From contig JACONQ010000006.1 of the NCBI GenBank assembly GCA_014281115.1, forward strand, positions 2,604,001 to 2,668,000: a stretch of 64,000 nucleotides of DNA, given 5' to 3'. The stretch comes from Laburnicola sp. R22_1 (lineage: Eukaryota > Ascomycota > Dothideomycetes > Pleosporales > Didymosphaeriaceae). The position numbers and the translations under genes are program-made. Positions 44,488 to 55,238 of the stretch are shown here, piece after piece. The notes under the pieces were generated by a model, which was given only the letters and a program-made list of their open reading frames with translations, made no database searches and had not been told where the DNA came from. Within the stretch, counting starts at the first letter, position 1; the number at the start of each line of letters is the position of its first letter.

Positions 44488-47217
44488 ATGGCCGGTAAGC
44501 AGACTCCCTCGCCCACGCGCTGCAGGCGGACCGCAGCGCCTCGCACACGACGCGCGACGTCGAAACCCCGCCATGATGCTGATATGCTTGCTGCAGACGA
44601 CGCCGTCCGTCGCTCCGGGCGCGCCAACAAGGGCCACCACACCAAGAACGCAGACGCCCTCGACGAGCCCATCATCACGCCCAAGGCCAAGTCGAAGACG
44701 GACAAAAAGGCCAAGCCTGCCGGCAAGGGCCAGCCGCCGCGCTCGCAGTCTGCGCAGTCCGCCGAGCCTCACGAAGAGGAGGAAGCGAAGGAGGACCTCA
44801 TCCGATGTGTGTGTGGCGATCAGCGCGACATTCGGGGGCGGCAGATGATCATGTGCGACTCCTGCACCGCGTGGCAGCACAACAAGTGCCTGGCCCTGCC
44901 CGAGGGGGAATACTGGAATAATGTAAACTACTACTGCGAGCAATGCAGGCCAGAAGACCACAAGGAGCTGCTTGCCGCCATGGCGCGCGGTGAGAAGCCG
45001 TGGAGCAAGAAGAAGGGCCAGAAGCCGCCCAAGTGGCGAGCCAGTGACGTGAAGCCAGACACGAAGCAGGAAAAGGCCAAAGTACCCACCCCTCAGCCTA
45101 CACCACCCGCGGCGGCCAGCCCAGTGGCAGCTCAACCAAGTGCACCCATTCCCGCGCCTCCACCGGCAGCATCTACGCCCGTTGCAGGCCAGGGAGAGGC
45201 GTCGGCACTCGGCCCCAGCGGTCCGGTGGAAACCAAGGTACGTCTCATTCCAGGAGCGTATAAAAGCGCCGTTCCCGTTAACAGGCTCCAGTCAAGCAAG
45301 AAAGAACCGACCAAGAGCCAGCCGCAATCCCCTCTTGGCGAGAAGCGGCGGCACGATCCCGCCGCAGAGAAAGATGCTTCGAACAAGAAGCGCCGCAAAT
45401 CCAGTGCCCCACAGAATGCGAATGCTGCAGCCCCGACGGCAGTTGCCACCGACATCGAGGCTTTACCTCCCAGGCAGAGGCCGCTAGCTGAAAAGCTGCG
45501 GGACACCCTTATACCACTTATCGAGGCAGCATCCGAGTCACGCGGATATAGCATACCAGATGGACAGACCGCCAAATCTATCGCTACTCGATTCGCCCTG
45601 GACGTAGACCGCGCCGCTGTGCTGCGTCACGGGGAACCAACCGGAGCCGAAGCGCCTTTCAGTCTCCAGCTCCGCAGCATCATTTTCAACATCAAAAAGA
45701 ATACCAGCTTGGTGGACCAATTACTATCCAGCAGTTTGAAGGCAGAGGACTTCGCTTCCATGTCATCTGAGGAAATGGCAAGCGAGGAAAAACAGCGCGA
45801 ATACGCCGCCATCAGGGAGGCAAATGAAAAACAGATGGTGCTCAAGGAGGAGGTTGGTCCTCGATTCCGCAAAACCCACAAGGGCGATGAGCTTGTGGGT
45901 GACGACGATACGTATCATCACGATGAATTCAAACCACCACCCCTGCAACGGGATCGAGAAAACGACGAAAAGCCCCCTGTGCCACAATCTCCCGTTCAGG
46001 AGGACCCTACAACTGTAGAGCTGCCCGAGGATGTCGGTCGACAGGAACCTCTTGCTGTGGATACCACTGGAGGAGCAGATAGCGTGCGGCGGCCCTCGAC
46101 GAACTTTGACATCAACACGGTCTTTGCCCAAGTCCGATCGCCGCAGAATGACCAGCAACCATTCGTTCATCGTCGTCAAAGCTCCATCAGAGCACAGGAG
46201 AAGCCTTCTCAAGGTCCTGGCATTGATGCAGATGTTGACCGACTGCTCAAAGATGAGGATGGCGACGTGGAGATGTCTGGCTTTAGCGACGAGTCCATAG
46301 TTTGGCAGGGATCCATCGAAATGCAGCACATGGAACCATTTGCAGCCGTCGCGCGGTTCGTCGCTGGGGGCGACTTTGGAAAGGCTATCCCCTGGAACAA
46401 ACTACTATCACCCGCCTTGCCGATTCAAGGGCGCATCGAGGAAGGCAAGGGTGACGAGTATATCCGCGGTCTGGCCTCAACTGGTAGTCACGACGTGTGT
46501 GTATTGGCTCTAAGCCCAGTATCAGCCGAAGGCCGCGCGGTGATGGATAATCTCTACCATTATTTCCAGCCCCGTCACCGGTGGGGAGTAGTAGGTACTG
46601 ATCAACTCGACAATGAGGCCATGCGTGACTTGTACGTCATACCAATTCCACCTGGAGCCAGCAATCTCCCGCAGTTCTTAGATCTACTGGAGCACTGCAC
46701 GATCGAAACCCCACGGAAAGAGCATATGCTGCTGCTTGCTCTCGTTGCCAAGCTTCCCGACATACAGCCTAAGCTCGAGTTCCTAGCACTCCAGACTCCC
46801 GCAAGCCAAGCTCCTGCTGCAGCGCAGCCACCGAACGGTGCACACGGCCCAAGTCCCTCGCCTCTCACCAACCCCCATGGTCCCTCGTTTTCTCCTGTTG
46901 GCTCATCCTTTCCAACAAACCCACAGTATGGCAACAACTACCCACCTCAGCCGATTAATGGATATGCTCCACACGGGATACCTCCTCCGGTTCCGACGCC
47001 GCCAGTAGACCCTGCCGCAATCCTAGGTCCTTACATGGGAGCTCCTGTGGTCCAGATGTGTATCCAGAACCCAATGACACTGGAACAATTGCAGAACTTG
47101 AAGATCATTTTAGATAAGGTGCCTGCGGCACGGGACGATATAAACGTACTGGGTCAGCATTTGTCCGAACAGAATCCAGCTGCAAACGCGAATGGCAATG
47201 CAACAGAGCAGAGCTAG
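44488..47217 (+). CDS. BYE1: BYE1-type transcription regulator (PHD, TFIIS-like, SPOC)
   Basis: A single open frame of 909 residues. The PHD finger spans about residues 105-155 (CVCGDQRDIRGRQMIMCDSC, then WQHNKCLALP, ending YYCEQC), a Cys4-His-Cys3 zinc site. A TFIIS-like central domain follows (RPLAEKLRDTLIPLIEAASE ... SLQLRSIIFNIKKNTSLVDQ), then a SPOC domain from about residue 605 (IVWQGSIEMQHMEPFAAVAR ... RWGVVGTDQLDNEAMRDLYV). The C-terminus is Pro/Asn-rich. In yeast Bye1 uses the PHD finger to bind H3K4me3 and the TFIIS-like domain to bind RNA polymerase II. A 42-bp in-frame segment right after ATG-GCC-G begins GTAAGC and ends GCAG, so it could be a skipped intron; both readings keep the frame. 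Confidence 0.9.
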   Translation: MAGKQTPSPTRCRRTAAPRTRRATSKPRHDADMLAADDAVRRSGRANKGHHTKNADALDEPIITPKAKSKTDKKAKPAGKGQPPRSQSAQSAEPHEEEEAKEDLIRCVCGDQRDIRGRQMIMCDSCTAWQHNKCLALPEGEYWNNVNYYCEQCRPEDHKELLAAMARGEKPWSKKKGQKPPKWRASDVKPDTKQEKAKVPTPQPTPPAAASPVAAQPSAPIPAPPPAASTPVAGQGEASALGPSGPVETKVRLIPGAYKSAVPVNRLQSSKKEPTKSQPQSPLGEKRRHDPAAEKDASNKKRRKSSAPQNANAAAPTAVATDIEALPPRQRPLAEKLRDTLIPLIEAASESRGYSIPDGQTAKSIATRFALDVDRAAVLRHGEPTGAEAPFSLQLRSIIFNIKKNTSLVDQLLSSSLKAEDFASMSSEEMASEEKQREYAAIREANEKQMVLKEEVGPRFRKTHKGDELVGDDDTYHHDEFKPPPLQRDRENDEKPPVPQSPVQEDPTTVELPEDVGRQEPLAVDTTGGADSVRRPSTNFDINTVFAQVRSPQNDQQPFVHRRQSSIRAQEKPSQGPGIDADVDRLLKDEDGDVEMSGFSDESIVWQGSIEMQHMEPFAAVARFVAGGDFGKAIPWNKLLSPALPIQGRIEEGKGDEYIRGLASTGSHDVCVLALSPVSAEGRAVMDNLYHYFQPRHRWGVVGTDQLDNEAMRDLYVIPIPPGASNLPQFLDLLEHCTIETPRKEHMLLLALVAKLPDIQPKLEFLALQTPASQAPAAAQPPNGAHGPSPSPLTNPHGPSFSPVGSSFPTNPQYGNNYPPQPINGYAPHGIPPPVPTPPVDPAAILGPYMGAPVVQMCIQNPMTLEQLQNLKIILDKVPAARDDINVLGQHLSEQNPAANANGNATEQS

Positions 47218-47898
47218 TAACCAGGCTACGTGCGAACTGGGTGGTAGTACTCTTTTTCCTTTGCTGCTCTAGATGGGGTTGGGTGGTGATTTAGGCTTCG
47301 CTTCGGCTTCGACTTCAGTTTCGCGGCGCATGGCGTGTCTGGGTTTTGTGGCGGCCGCGAGTGGCTCGCTGCTACTTTGGATACCCCGTGAGGCTCGACG
47401 GGGTTTAGATGGGGGATATATACCTTTATTTCGGATGGCTGGATTCTTGATGGGCTTGGATGTGGTGGGGTTTGTTTCATAATTACATCAAAACAGCAGG
47501 CAGCTTTGCGTTGCTGGTTCATGAAATTCACACTCTTTTTTCTTTTGTGTTTGGGAATGGCTTTTGTGAGATATTATACTTGCTTCGAATTGGTGACGAT
47601 GTGAATGTGGACCCGTGGTAGAATGCGAACGCCTGGTTCGCGAACTTTCGGGTCTCCTAACCTAACCTTATGATACAGACTCCGAGTATGCATGCCCTGG
47701 ACTTGGAGCAAGTGGCCTAAGCCGTCTCCATAATATACATCCCCTTACGCCTGGTACTCCCCTCGCATCTCTCAGCCTCAGCCTCTCAGCCTCCCTCCGC
47801 CCTCATCTCTATCCAACCCCCCACCCCTCATCGCCCAACCCACAACAACCCAAGCAACCCATCTCACCAACACCTCCCCCGCGCATCCTCCCCACCGC
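47218..47898. other. Intergenic between convergent genes
   Basis: About 680 bases between the 3' ends of the BYE1-type gene (plus) and the SNARE gene (minus). 47750-47900 is strongly pyrimidine-rich. No gene or repeat seen. Confidence 0.45.
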
Positions 47899-48244
47899 TC
47901 AAAAAATCAAATGCCATATCCAATACAGCACCAGCACAGCCCCAACAATCATACCCGCAAGTTTCAATATCGCGACCTTGTTTCCCGACTGCGCCATGCG
48001 GGTGAGCCGGCCGGCGGAGCCTTTTATACTGGTGCCCATAGAGGAAAAGGTATCTGTGGTGCTGTCGATGAGGGTGTGGTCGCGGGCGTTGTCGTAGATG
48101 TCGATGGTTACGCCGCGGAGGGCGGTGACTTTGGCGGAGAGCTCGTCGAGGCGCGAGTTGTTTTGTCTGGTGGGTGGGTTAGTTTAGCTATGGGGGAGGG
48201 GAGGCGGGGACGGACTGTTCTCGTTCGTAGGCTTGTGAGGACAT
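47899..48244 (-). CDS. SFT1: Bet1/Sft1-type SNARE
   Basis: Two exons (48244-48216, 48166-47899) encode 98 residues. The small first exon (MSSQAYEREQ) is followed by a SNARE helix (RLDELSAKVTALRGVTIDIY, then DNARDHTLIDSTTDTFSSMG) with the central Asp at the position of the ionic layer, as in Qc-SNAREs of the Bet1/Sft1 group. A basic linker (GSAGRLTRMAQSGNKVAILK) precedes a C-terminal membrane anchor (LAGMIVGAVLVLYWIWHLIF) that ends the protein. Such proteins work in retrograde traffic within the Golgi (Sft1) or ER-to-Golgi fusion (Bet1). The GRLTRMA and KVAILK spacing favours Sft1. Because the largest exon is 268 bp and runs on the minus strand under plus-strand shadows, it is easy to miss. 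Confidence 0.88.
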
Positions 48245-48806
48245 GGTTGCGGTTGTGAGGGTTGCGGGTCTCTGGGGCGCTTTGGACGCGTGCGATGGTG
48301 GTGCAAGGTGCTGTGGGTATTGGGCGCTACTTCGTGTTAGATATTAGAGGGGTATGGTGTGTGTGGAGGTGTAGGTGGGTATTGGAGATGGCGCGAGAGT
48401 TGTGAGGCTTTGATGGTGATGACGGTGGTTGAGGGCGCCAAGATGGCGTGGGCTATAATTGGCTGCGCTGTGGGGTAGTGGGTTTGTGGGGAAAGGCCGG
48501 ACCCTGAATCGTTGTCATCGCCCCTGATGATGCCACGGATGGCTTCCTCCTCCACGTACCTGATTTACGCCAATATTGGAGGACCAAGCTAGGCTGGCAA
48601 CTGCGCGACCTACTCAGACTAGATCTCCAGCAAGATCGTCACGCGGGTTTCGTCCCCCTCTCGCAACATCTCCAGCAAAAACGTCATCTGAAGGAACTCC
48701 TCCCTCATTTGGGCGGGCTTGATCGCCAACGACGACTCAATCTCAATCAACGTTATCTCCTCCGTGATCAACAGTATCACTACTCCCTACCACAGCCATA
48801 TTACTT

Positions 48807-49019
48807 GTGTGCGGGTACCTATTATGTCATGTATTTGTTCCTGTCTCGATTCGCGGCTGTGGCGTTCCCTCCTCGTCGTTTTATGGCGACGTCTTTGTGT
48901 TCAAGATGGCACCACAGGAGTACGGAGAACATGAGTGGGCTAGCTACGAAAACATCTCTCCTAAATTCTTGGAATTACTCGCGGAAGGGCCACCAGCGCG
49001 GGATATAGCCGCTCTGTAG
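48807..49019 (+). CDS. Possible last exon of a small unknown gene
   Basis: A plus-strand frame ends with GVPSSSFYGDVFVFKMAPQE, then YGEHEWASYENISPKFLELL, and a TAG stop at 49017. Codon choice looks like real coding sequence, and the composition (acidic, aromatic) resembles C-termini of fungal MYND-type or unknown proteins. No start codon or convincing upstream exon was found. An opposite-strand frame at about 48610-48770 (minus) also looks codon-biased, so the gene structure and even the strand remain uncertain. Confidence 0.3.
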   Translation: MCGYLLCHVFVPVSIRGCGVPSSSFYGDVFVFKMAPQEYGEHEWASYENISPKFLELLAEGPPARDIAAL

Positions 49020-50802
49020 TTTGTGCATAGATACTGCGGGTATCAGAGAAGAGAAAGAGGCGGCGACCGATGACTTGTTCTGGGCTTGCCATACATAAGC
49101 CAAGTTTTGGTGGAGCATGCGTAGCTGTGGCGATTGCGTGTTGCGGTTGCTGAAGAAGTGACCAGTCGTCGCACCAGGGGCTTCATGATGAGACCGAGAA
49201 TAAGAGACGTAGTCGGGCAATACGGTAAAGTGATGAGAGTTCATTACAGCATACAAGTGGACGCGGCGGCGACTACCCTAGGTAGCAACCCACCTTGATT
49301 GTTTTACGAAGTCTGCTAAGCCCTGAGGCTTCCACCCGACCCACCACTAGGAGCAGATTCGCCGCGTCGCTATTATACGGCCTCCACGACAGAGATAAAG
49401 AAAATGGTGGATTCATGCACCAGCCAAGCTTTACAGCAGCCTGGTCATACTTGACGACACGTTATCCTCCACCATCTGCGTATGCGTACGTGGTTGGAGC
49501 AAGGAGTTGTGTCGCAAAAAGTCATCTGTGCATGTTTCTCGGTCGTCTTTCGCATTTGCTGAATCGCACAAGGAGGCGGCGTAGCGACTGAGCTAATACG
49601 CCTTACGCCTGTAGGCGACACGCTGAGGCAGCTTTGCAGACGCTGCAACACACAGGCACAGCACATGCATATGTTACGGCCCCAACATCCCAGGCCCTCC
49701 TGCTTTTGGGGTGGCATATCACATTCCAGGAAACCGAAATCAATTTTTCGAACAGCGCCAATGCAAATAAGAAGTCTCCGTGGTATCGCGGAATGTCATG
49801 GTGGATCTTTTCAAGGGCAACATAATACAACATATAGCACAAGACAGATATTGTTACTAACTCGGTTGTGTTCAGGAAACAATATAACCGACACCTGGTC
49901 CTTATCTTGTGTCTTCGACAGGAGTTCTGCCGTGTCCAAAATGGGCTCGCAACCATGCGCACTTTTGCGGCACAGTAACCTTTCAAACACCACGGCGTGC
50001 GTAACGTTTTAGAACAACTCAGCGACCTTTCGGTGCTTATTGAAGATTACCACGCCTTATCAAGAGTTGCCATGGGATTGATGTTTCGAGCCTTGCTGCG
50101 CCTAGATTGTCGGCGAAGGCATGCGAAGTGATTCAATGTCGTGCGTGTATTGTTTTATGGCGTCCGTACTCGTCTGCGGCCGTGCTGAATAACCCTCGTT
50201 CGGGCTCCTTCGGGGGGCCGTAACACTTCCGCACTTGGCATAGCGCTTTCCTTGTGGTTGGTTAGGTGTTCGGTGTCGTTCTGCCCCTCTCCCAACTCCG
50301 AGTTTGAGGCAGTGCAACGCGCAGCATGTGTCCGGGGAAAAAGAGGCAGACGAGAAAAGATTTCAAGATGGCGGCTCATCAAAGGCAACACTGTCCATGT
50401 CTATGGCTCAACCTCCTGCTAATTTAGGAAGGTCGAGTTGCATATCATGCATTTGAGACTGTATGACCGTGAGTTGACCGCCTTGGCGACTGCTGTTGAT
50501 GTAGGGCAGCGGCATCGCTCAGCGGCCTCAGCCTGAGCAAACACGGAGCATCCGCCGCCGCTTTCAGTTAAGCGCGCCGGCCTGAAGCGAACACTGCAGC
50601 AGTTTGGTCCTGGGTCCTGCATAGTCGACCTACTTTTAGAGTTGTGCGAGCGGGGCGCGGGGTCCGCAGCGAACAGCAGTGTAGCGGAGTATAAGGATGG
50701 AGATGTCTACACTGTCCTCGGAAGACTCATACTTCCCTTTCCCTCCATTCATTCCCTGGTTGGTCTGGCAACAACTTGACGTTGGTAGACTCCAATTACA
50801 TT
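49020..50802. other. Long intergenic region, no supported gene
   Basis: About 1.8 kb with many overlapping frames of 60-127 codons on both strands, none with a domain, signal peptide or matching splice sites. 48245-48560 to the left is also gene-free. It holds the promoter of the membrane protein gene at 50803, with a GTATAAGG motif at about 50689-50696 as a possible TATA-like element. Confidence 0.4.
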
Positions 50803-52997
50803 ATGTCTATTCGAAGATTGACGACGCTTGTCACTCTGGCCGCTGGCCTTTTCGGTCTTGCTGCTGCAAATCGTGCACCGCTTGACCTCTCTGTTCGAAC
50901 TTACAATGCACCTGGACACACGGAGGTGGATATCCATCAAGCTATTCGAAGAGGACTTGCAGAAGCGAGACACCAAAAACGAGACGAGCTGAAGGGAAAC
51001 GTTACCCTAGACAGAAGTTGGGACGGAGCCGTCTTGTTGAAAACGTGAGTTCAGAACTCCAACCGGGCATGGCCATATATGTCACTTCAAGCTGGAACTG
51101 ACTTTGGGTGTAGTGGGGCCTCTCAATCCATTGACACCGGCAACAACGCTTCCTCTGCGTCGGTATCCGGAGCTATCGAGATCATATGCACGACGTGCTA
51201 CGTGAAGGGCCTTGCAAGTGCAGAACTCCAGATCACGGATAATTTCGACGCTGGCGAAGCGCTGAACCAAACCAAGGAGGCAGTCTTCGAAACAGTCCAT
51301 AACTTTACCGAGGAGGTCGAGCAGTACTTTGAAGAATACTTCAGCAAGGTTGCTACAAATCTTAAGGATGGCATTGATTGGCACGACTTTGAGTTCCCGA
51401 CTCTGAACTACACCTTTGATATGGATATCCCGGCCATACCAGATGTTACCCTCAACTTCCAATTCGATGATATGGAGCTGTATTTGGAGTTGAACACCAT
51501 TCTGAGCGCAGGTACGTGGTGTGTGAGTGTATCTGATCGACCTCGGCTAATACCCAACAGGCTCGATATATGAGCTCAACCTCTTCACGAGCAACACACC
51601 GATCGGTATGGGGGTTGGAGAGGACGTCCTCTTAGGCGTGGTATTCAAAGTTGATCTGTTGTTGAGCGTCGAGGGAACTATCGATATCAGCAGTGGTCTT
51701 CACATCAAACTCGACGATGGAGTTTCCATCGATATTGCGCTCTTCAGCGATGTTGTATCAAACATTGTTTTGTAAGTGCTTTCCCATCTCAAACATCGAT
51801 CCTGACTCATATCTTCGCAGAAACGGTGGGCAATTCGAGTTTCTCCCTGTAACGGTGGAGAAAGCGGGCGTCGTTCTCTCTGCTATCTTGCGTATTGGTA
51901 TTCATTCTGGTATGGCTGTTGCTGCTCCCGGTGTCCCTAAGTTCAGTATTTTCAACACGACTTTGGGCAGCCCGGAAGTCGCAGGCGGTAAGTCAAAATC
52001 CATCTCAACTTCTAGTAAGCTGGAGACTAAGACACGATTGTAGGTATCGAAGTTGGTGTCTACGCCAATCTCGCTGAATTCACCACCAACGTCACGTATG
52101 CGCCCGACGACGAGGACTGCGAGTTCAAAGTCGTACAAGAATACCAAATCGCACTCGGCGCCGTTGCCGGTGCGAGCATCGTCTTCGACACCGATACCTG
52201 GGGTCCCGTGGCAGCGACTAGCATCCCCATCTGGAACACTGCGCTTGCGGAGGCGTGTGCGAAGAAAGGAACCAAGACGCCTGCCATCGCGAGCGCCACA
52301 CCAACACCGACTGCACAAGCAGATAAGAGAGAAGACCTCGAGACGATGACGACGGAGACAAAGATCACACATACAGGCATGCTCTGCATAACTTCTGTAA
52401 TTGGCAACTGCCCCAACTCCTTGCAGAGTACGACCCAAACGGTCGAGACTAGGACACTTACCACCGCTGTGCCATCGGGCGAAGACGTAACGTGGCCAGA
52501 GACCTTGGGCGTTACAAACAGCGTCAAGGAAACGCGTGGCTTCGGCGACAACGCGCTGAGCTTCACCGCGACAAGTGGAAGTCCAACGAGTTACACGCCT
52601 CCACCTCCAACCTCCACCTCCACAAATGACGACGACGACGGAGACGATATCGGCAGCAAGACTTCCGAAGTCCTCAACGGGAAGACAGGCGGTCTATCCA
52701 ACAAGGTCATTATCGGCGTGTCAGTGGGTCTCGGTATCCCGATAATCATCGCCATCATCGCCGCGATTGTGCAAGTTTCTCCACTTCCTTCTTTCTCAAT
52801 AAACACCCACTGACTTTTGTTCCAGACTCATACAGCGCAAGAGGAGTTACAAAGCCGTGCCTGCGCCTAGCTTTGCGCCCGAGAATCGAGCCACGGAGCC
52901 TTATCAGCGTGTTGGTGGCGATGGGTTTGAGCCGTATAGATTTGAGAATAATGGGAAAGAGATGATGGGTGTTAATGTTAGGGAGGTTGGGCGGTAA
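50803..52997 (+). CDS. Secreted single-pass membrane protein of unknown function
   Basis: Six exons (50803-51044, 51114-51511, 51561-51771, 51821-51987, 52044-52770, 52826-52997) encode 638 residues. A signal peptide (MSIRRLTTLVTLAAGLFGLA) leads into a large extracellular part with beta-strand-like repeats (IEIICTTCYVKGLASAELQI, LNFQFDDMELYLELNTIL). A Thr/Ser/Pro-rich stalk follows, then an Asp run (NDDDDGDDIGSK), one membrane helix (VIIGVSVGLGIPIIIAIIAA) and a short basic tail (IQRKRSYKAVP). This layout is that of fungal surface proteins or sensors, but I recognise no named domain. The last intron needs a GC-AG pair (GT|GCAAGT ... CCAG) for the frame to continue; the five others are GT-AG and all phases agree. 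Confidence 0.8.
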
Positions 52998-53400
52998 TGG
53001 TGTTTGGGGAAAGTTACGACTTTATGATTATAGAGTGGAGCTGCTTTTATAGTATGCTGTTATAGACAATAGGGATTTGTGGGCGTTTTTTAGCGTGTGT
53101 GTTTGATAGTTTTCCTGAAGGATATTGCTCGGCCAATTTTTATCTCGTCCTCACTAGCTTAGTATGCCAATCTTATCCTACAATCTCTATAACAGCTTAG
53201 GCAGAATTTCTACTTTTTTATAATATTATTTGAGATGAAACCCTTTCTCGTTCTACAATAGATAGACAAAAAAGCCCAACATACTAACAGCGGGTGCGAT
53301 TTTTTGCCATACAAGCTCCTAATTGCTCAATATTCTTTTCCTCTCTTAACACATAACAATAGAATGAATATATAGTAAAGCTGCATATACAAATGTCTGC
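52998..53400. other. Intergenic with MITE fragment
   Basis: About 400 bases between convergent genes. AT-rich from 53100, with a foldback MITE fragment at 53208-53256. No gene is seen. Confidence 0.5.
53208..53256. mobile_element. Foldback MITE, internal fragment
   Basis: CTACTTTTTTATAATATTAT followed by TTGAGATGAAACCCTTTCTC matches the internal part of the half copy at 31596-31660. Both true ends are missing. Confidence 0.55.
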
Positions 53401-54752
53401 TCAAGACAACCATTTGCCAAACTTCTCGCCCAAGAGAAGATGTGTCTCAACCCCAACGCTGATTTCTGGCTTCTTCGAAAATAAGAGAATGGTGTCGCTA
53501 CCACCAAACTGGAAGTATCCAAACTCATCGCCTTTACGCACTACATCGCCAGGTGCGACTGTTAGCGTGACGGACGAACACTGCGCCATTCCGACTGGTA
53601 TGACTGCGACTAGACCGTTTTCTGGTGTTTCAAATATCACAAGGCCTCGTGTTTGCGCCATTTCGAAGCCGAAGTCGTCGCGACAGTTGAGTGTATTTTT
53701 TCTGAGGATCTTGTCGATACCAGTGTTGGTACTAGATGCGGCACGAGCTTCCTGTTTCCCATCCTGCTCTTGGTCATCAACATCCCTCACGTCGGCCATG
53801 CAGTAATGACGGCCGATCACTTTGCGGGCTTCCAGCACTCTTCCGTCGACAGGCGAATGAAAGCGATGATAGTCGAACACGTTGAGAAAGCCATGCACCA
53901 AGAGCCCACCGGCAAAGCTTGATGCGTACGGACTGTTGTCCAGAAGCTCCTTGACAGTCCACTGTAGTGTCTTCACAGTCACCGTGGCCGCCGCACTGAT
54001 TGAAAAAGATTCCAGGTACATACAGTCGGCCGGACTCGTCCATACAGACGGGTCTTCCAGCGCGGCGATTGGTCTCTTCTCAGGACGCGCTCGCCTCGAG
54101 AAGAACTCATTGAACGTCTTCCAACCTGACTCGGGCTCAATATAATCTTCGACGTTGAATTTAGCCGCGTTCCGGAACGTGGCCATAGAATTTTCGTTCA
54201 TCGACGCCGGAGTGTCTAGGTACGCGCCAAAAGCCTGACCGAAAGATCCTATCCACTGACTCAGCCAGGTCAACGGCTCAGACGATGAACCAGGGTAAAT
54301 CTTGTTCTGGTACCAGATCACGGATGGTTGGCTCAGGATGAAGTAGGTAATCAGGATTTGACGGTAGATGACTGTACCGTCGATGTTCTCTGTTGGAGTC
54401 CATTCGAGGAACGCAGTGAGGTGGTCGAGGAAGGATGGGAGGCTCGTAATTCTTTGGTGCTCAAGCTCAGCTAGTCTATGGCTAGTAGCCGTGCAGATAG
54501 CTTCGTTGAAGTCGTGTTCTTGGGTCGGCGAAGAGGATATCCAGCGTGCCAGTGAGATGCTATGAAATCTTGCTGAGCAAGGAGATTTTCGAGGCCGTTC
54601 GAGAGCCTTGGGTCAACACTTCGCTTTGCTGACGTTTGAGAGAGACGGTTCGTCCAGTATCCCTCCCAGTGCAAGAATACGCTCAAGGCGGCAGTCCGTC
54701 TGGTTCGTTGCGCTGGCTCACAGCGTCGGCTTTTCGAATTCAACATGGTCAT
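53401..54752 (-). CDS. Phosphatidylserine-decarboxylase-like enzyme
   Basis: Two exons (54752-54634, 54568-53401) give 428 residues. PSD-family landmarks are clear: FNEFFSRRARPEKRPI, then SPADCMYLESF, LLVHGFLNVFDYHRFHSPVDG (active-site His region), VIPVGMAQCSSV, and the self-cleavage motif near the C-terminus, YFQFGGSDTILLF. The serine of GGS should become the pyruvoyl cofactor by autocleavage (about residue 395). No membrane helix or mitochondrial signal is visible. This resembles the soluble fungal PSD-like group, which includes amino acid decarboxylases (for example PsiD acting on tryptophan), more than the mitochondrial or Golgi PSDs. The substrate is not known. The intron uses the later AG (GCAAG) because the nearer CTCAG breaks the frame; the N-terminal 40 residues are therefore less certain. 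Confidence 0.78.
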
Positions 54753-55238
54753 TTCCTAGGGTACTTAGGTAACGTTTACTCGTAGATAAGTAGATAGCGG
54801 CCACCCCACTTATTGGCCACGAGATGGCTACGTAGGTTCGAACATTAGTACCGGGAATGACTTCCAGGCCTGACTTTCGGACAGTCTTGCTTGCATATAT
54901 TGGAAGCTTGACTGCTAAGGGAACTCCTAGATGAAGTCCGTTTTTTGTTATACACTTACCGGAGACATACCAGATAAGAGTTACAGTAACCACATTAGGG
55001 TGCGTGATCTGCCAATGAGATACTCATATTTGAGAGATTGTGGGACAATAGTCGGGCAATAGGCCGCATGAGAACCTCGAATTGGCCGAATTAAGTCTCT
55101 ATTACGGTCCCTACAATTGCTATAATAGGCAAACATCTACAGTATAACAGAAGCATTATATTGAGCCCGCATGGACTTCGATTAAGTGCCCAGACGGACG
55201 CGTTCCGCCATTACATTACATTCTCATTCCAAGCTTCT
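54753..55238. other. Short spacer between decarboxylase and acyltransferase
   Basis: About 490 bases. It carries the promoter of the decarboxylase and the 3' end of the acyltransferase, both on the minus strand. No gene or repeat seen. Confidence 0.45.

Noticed and set aside
45132..46329. Long minus-strand frames inside the BYE1-type gene
   Set aside because: They lack domains and overlap the PHD/TFIIS/SPOC frame.
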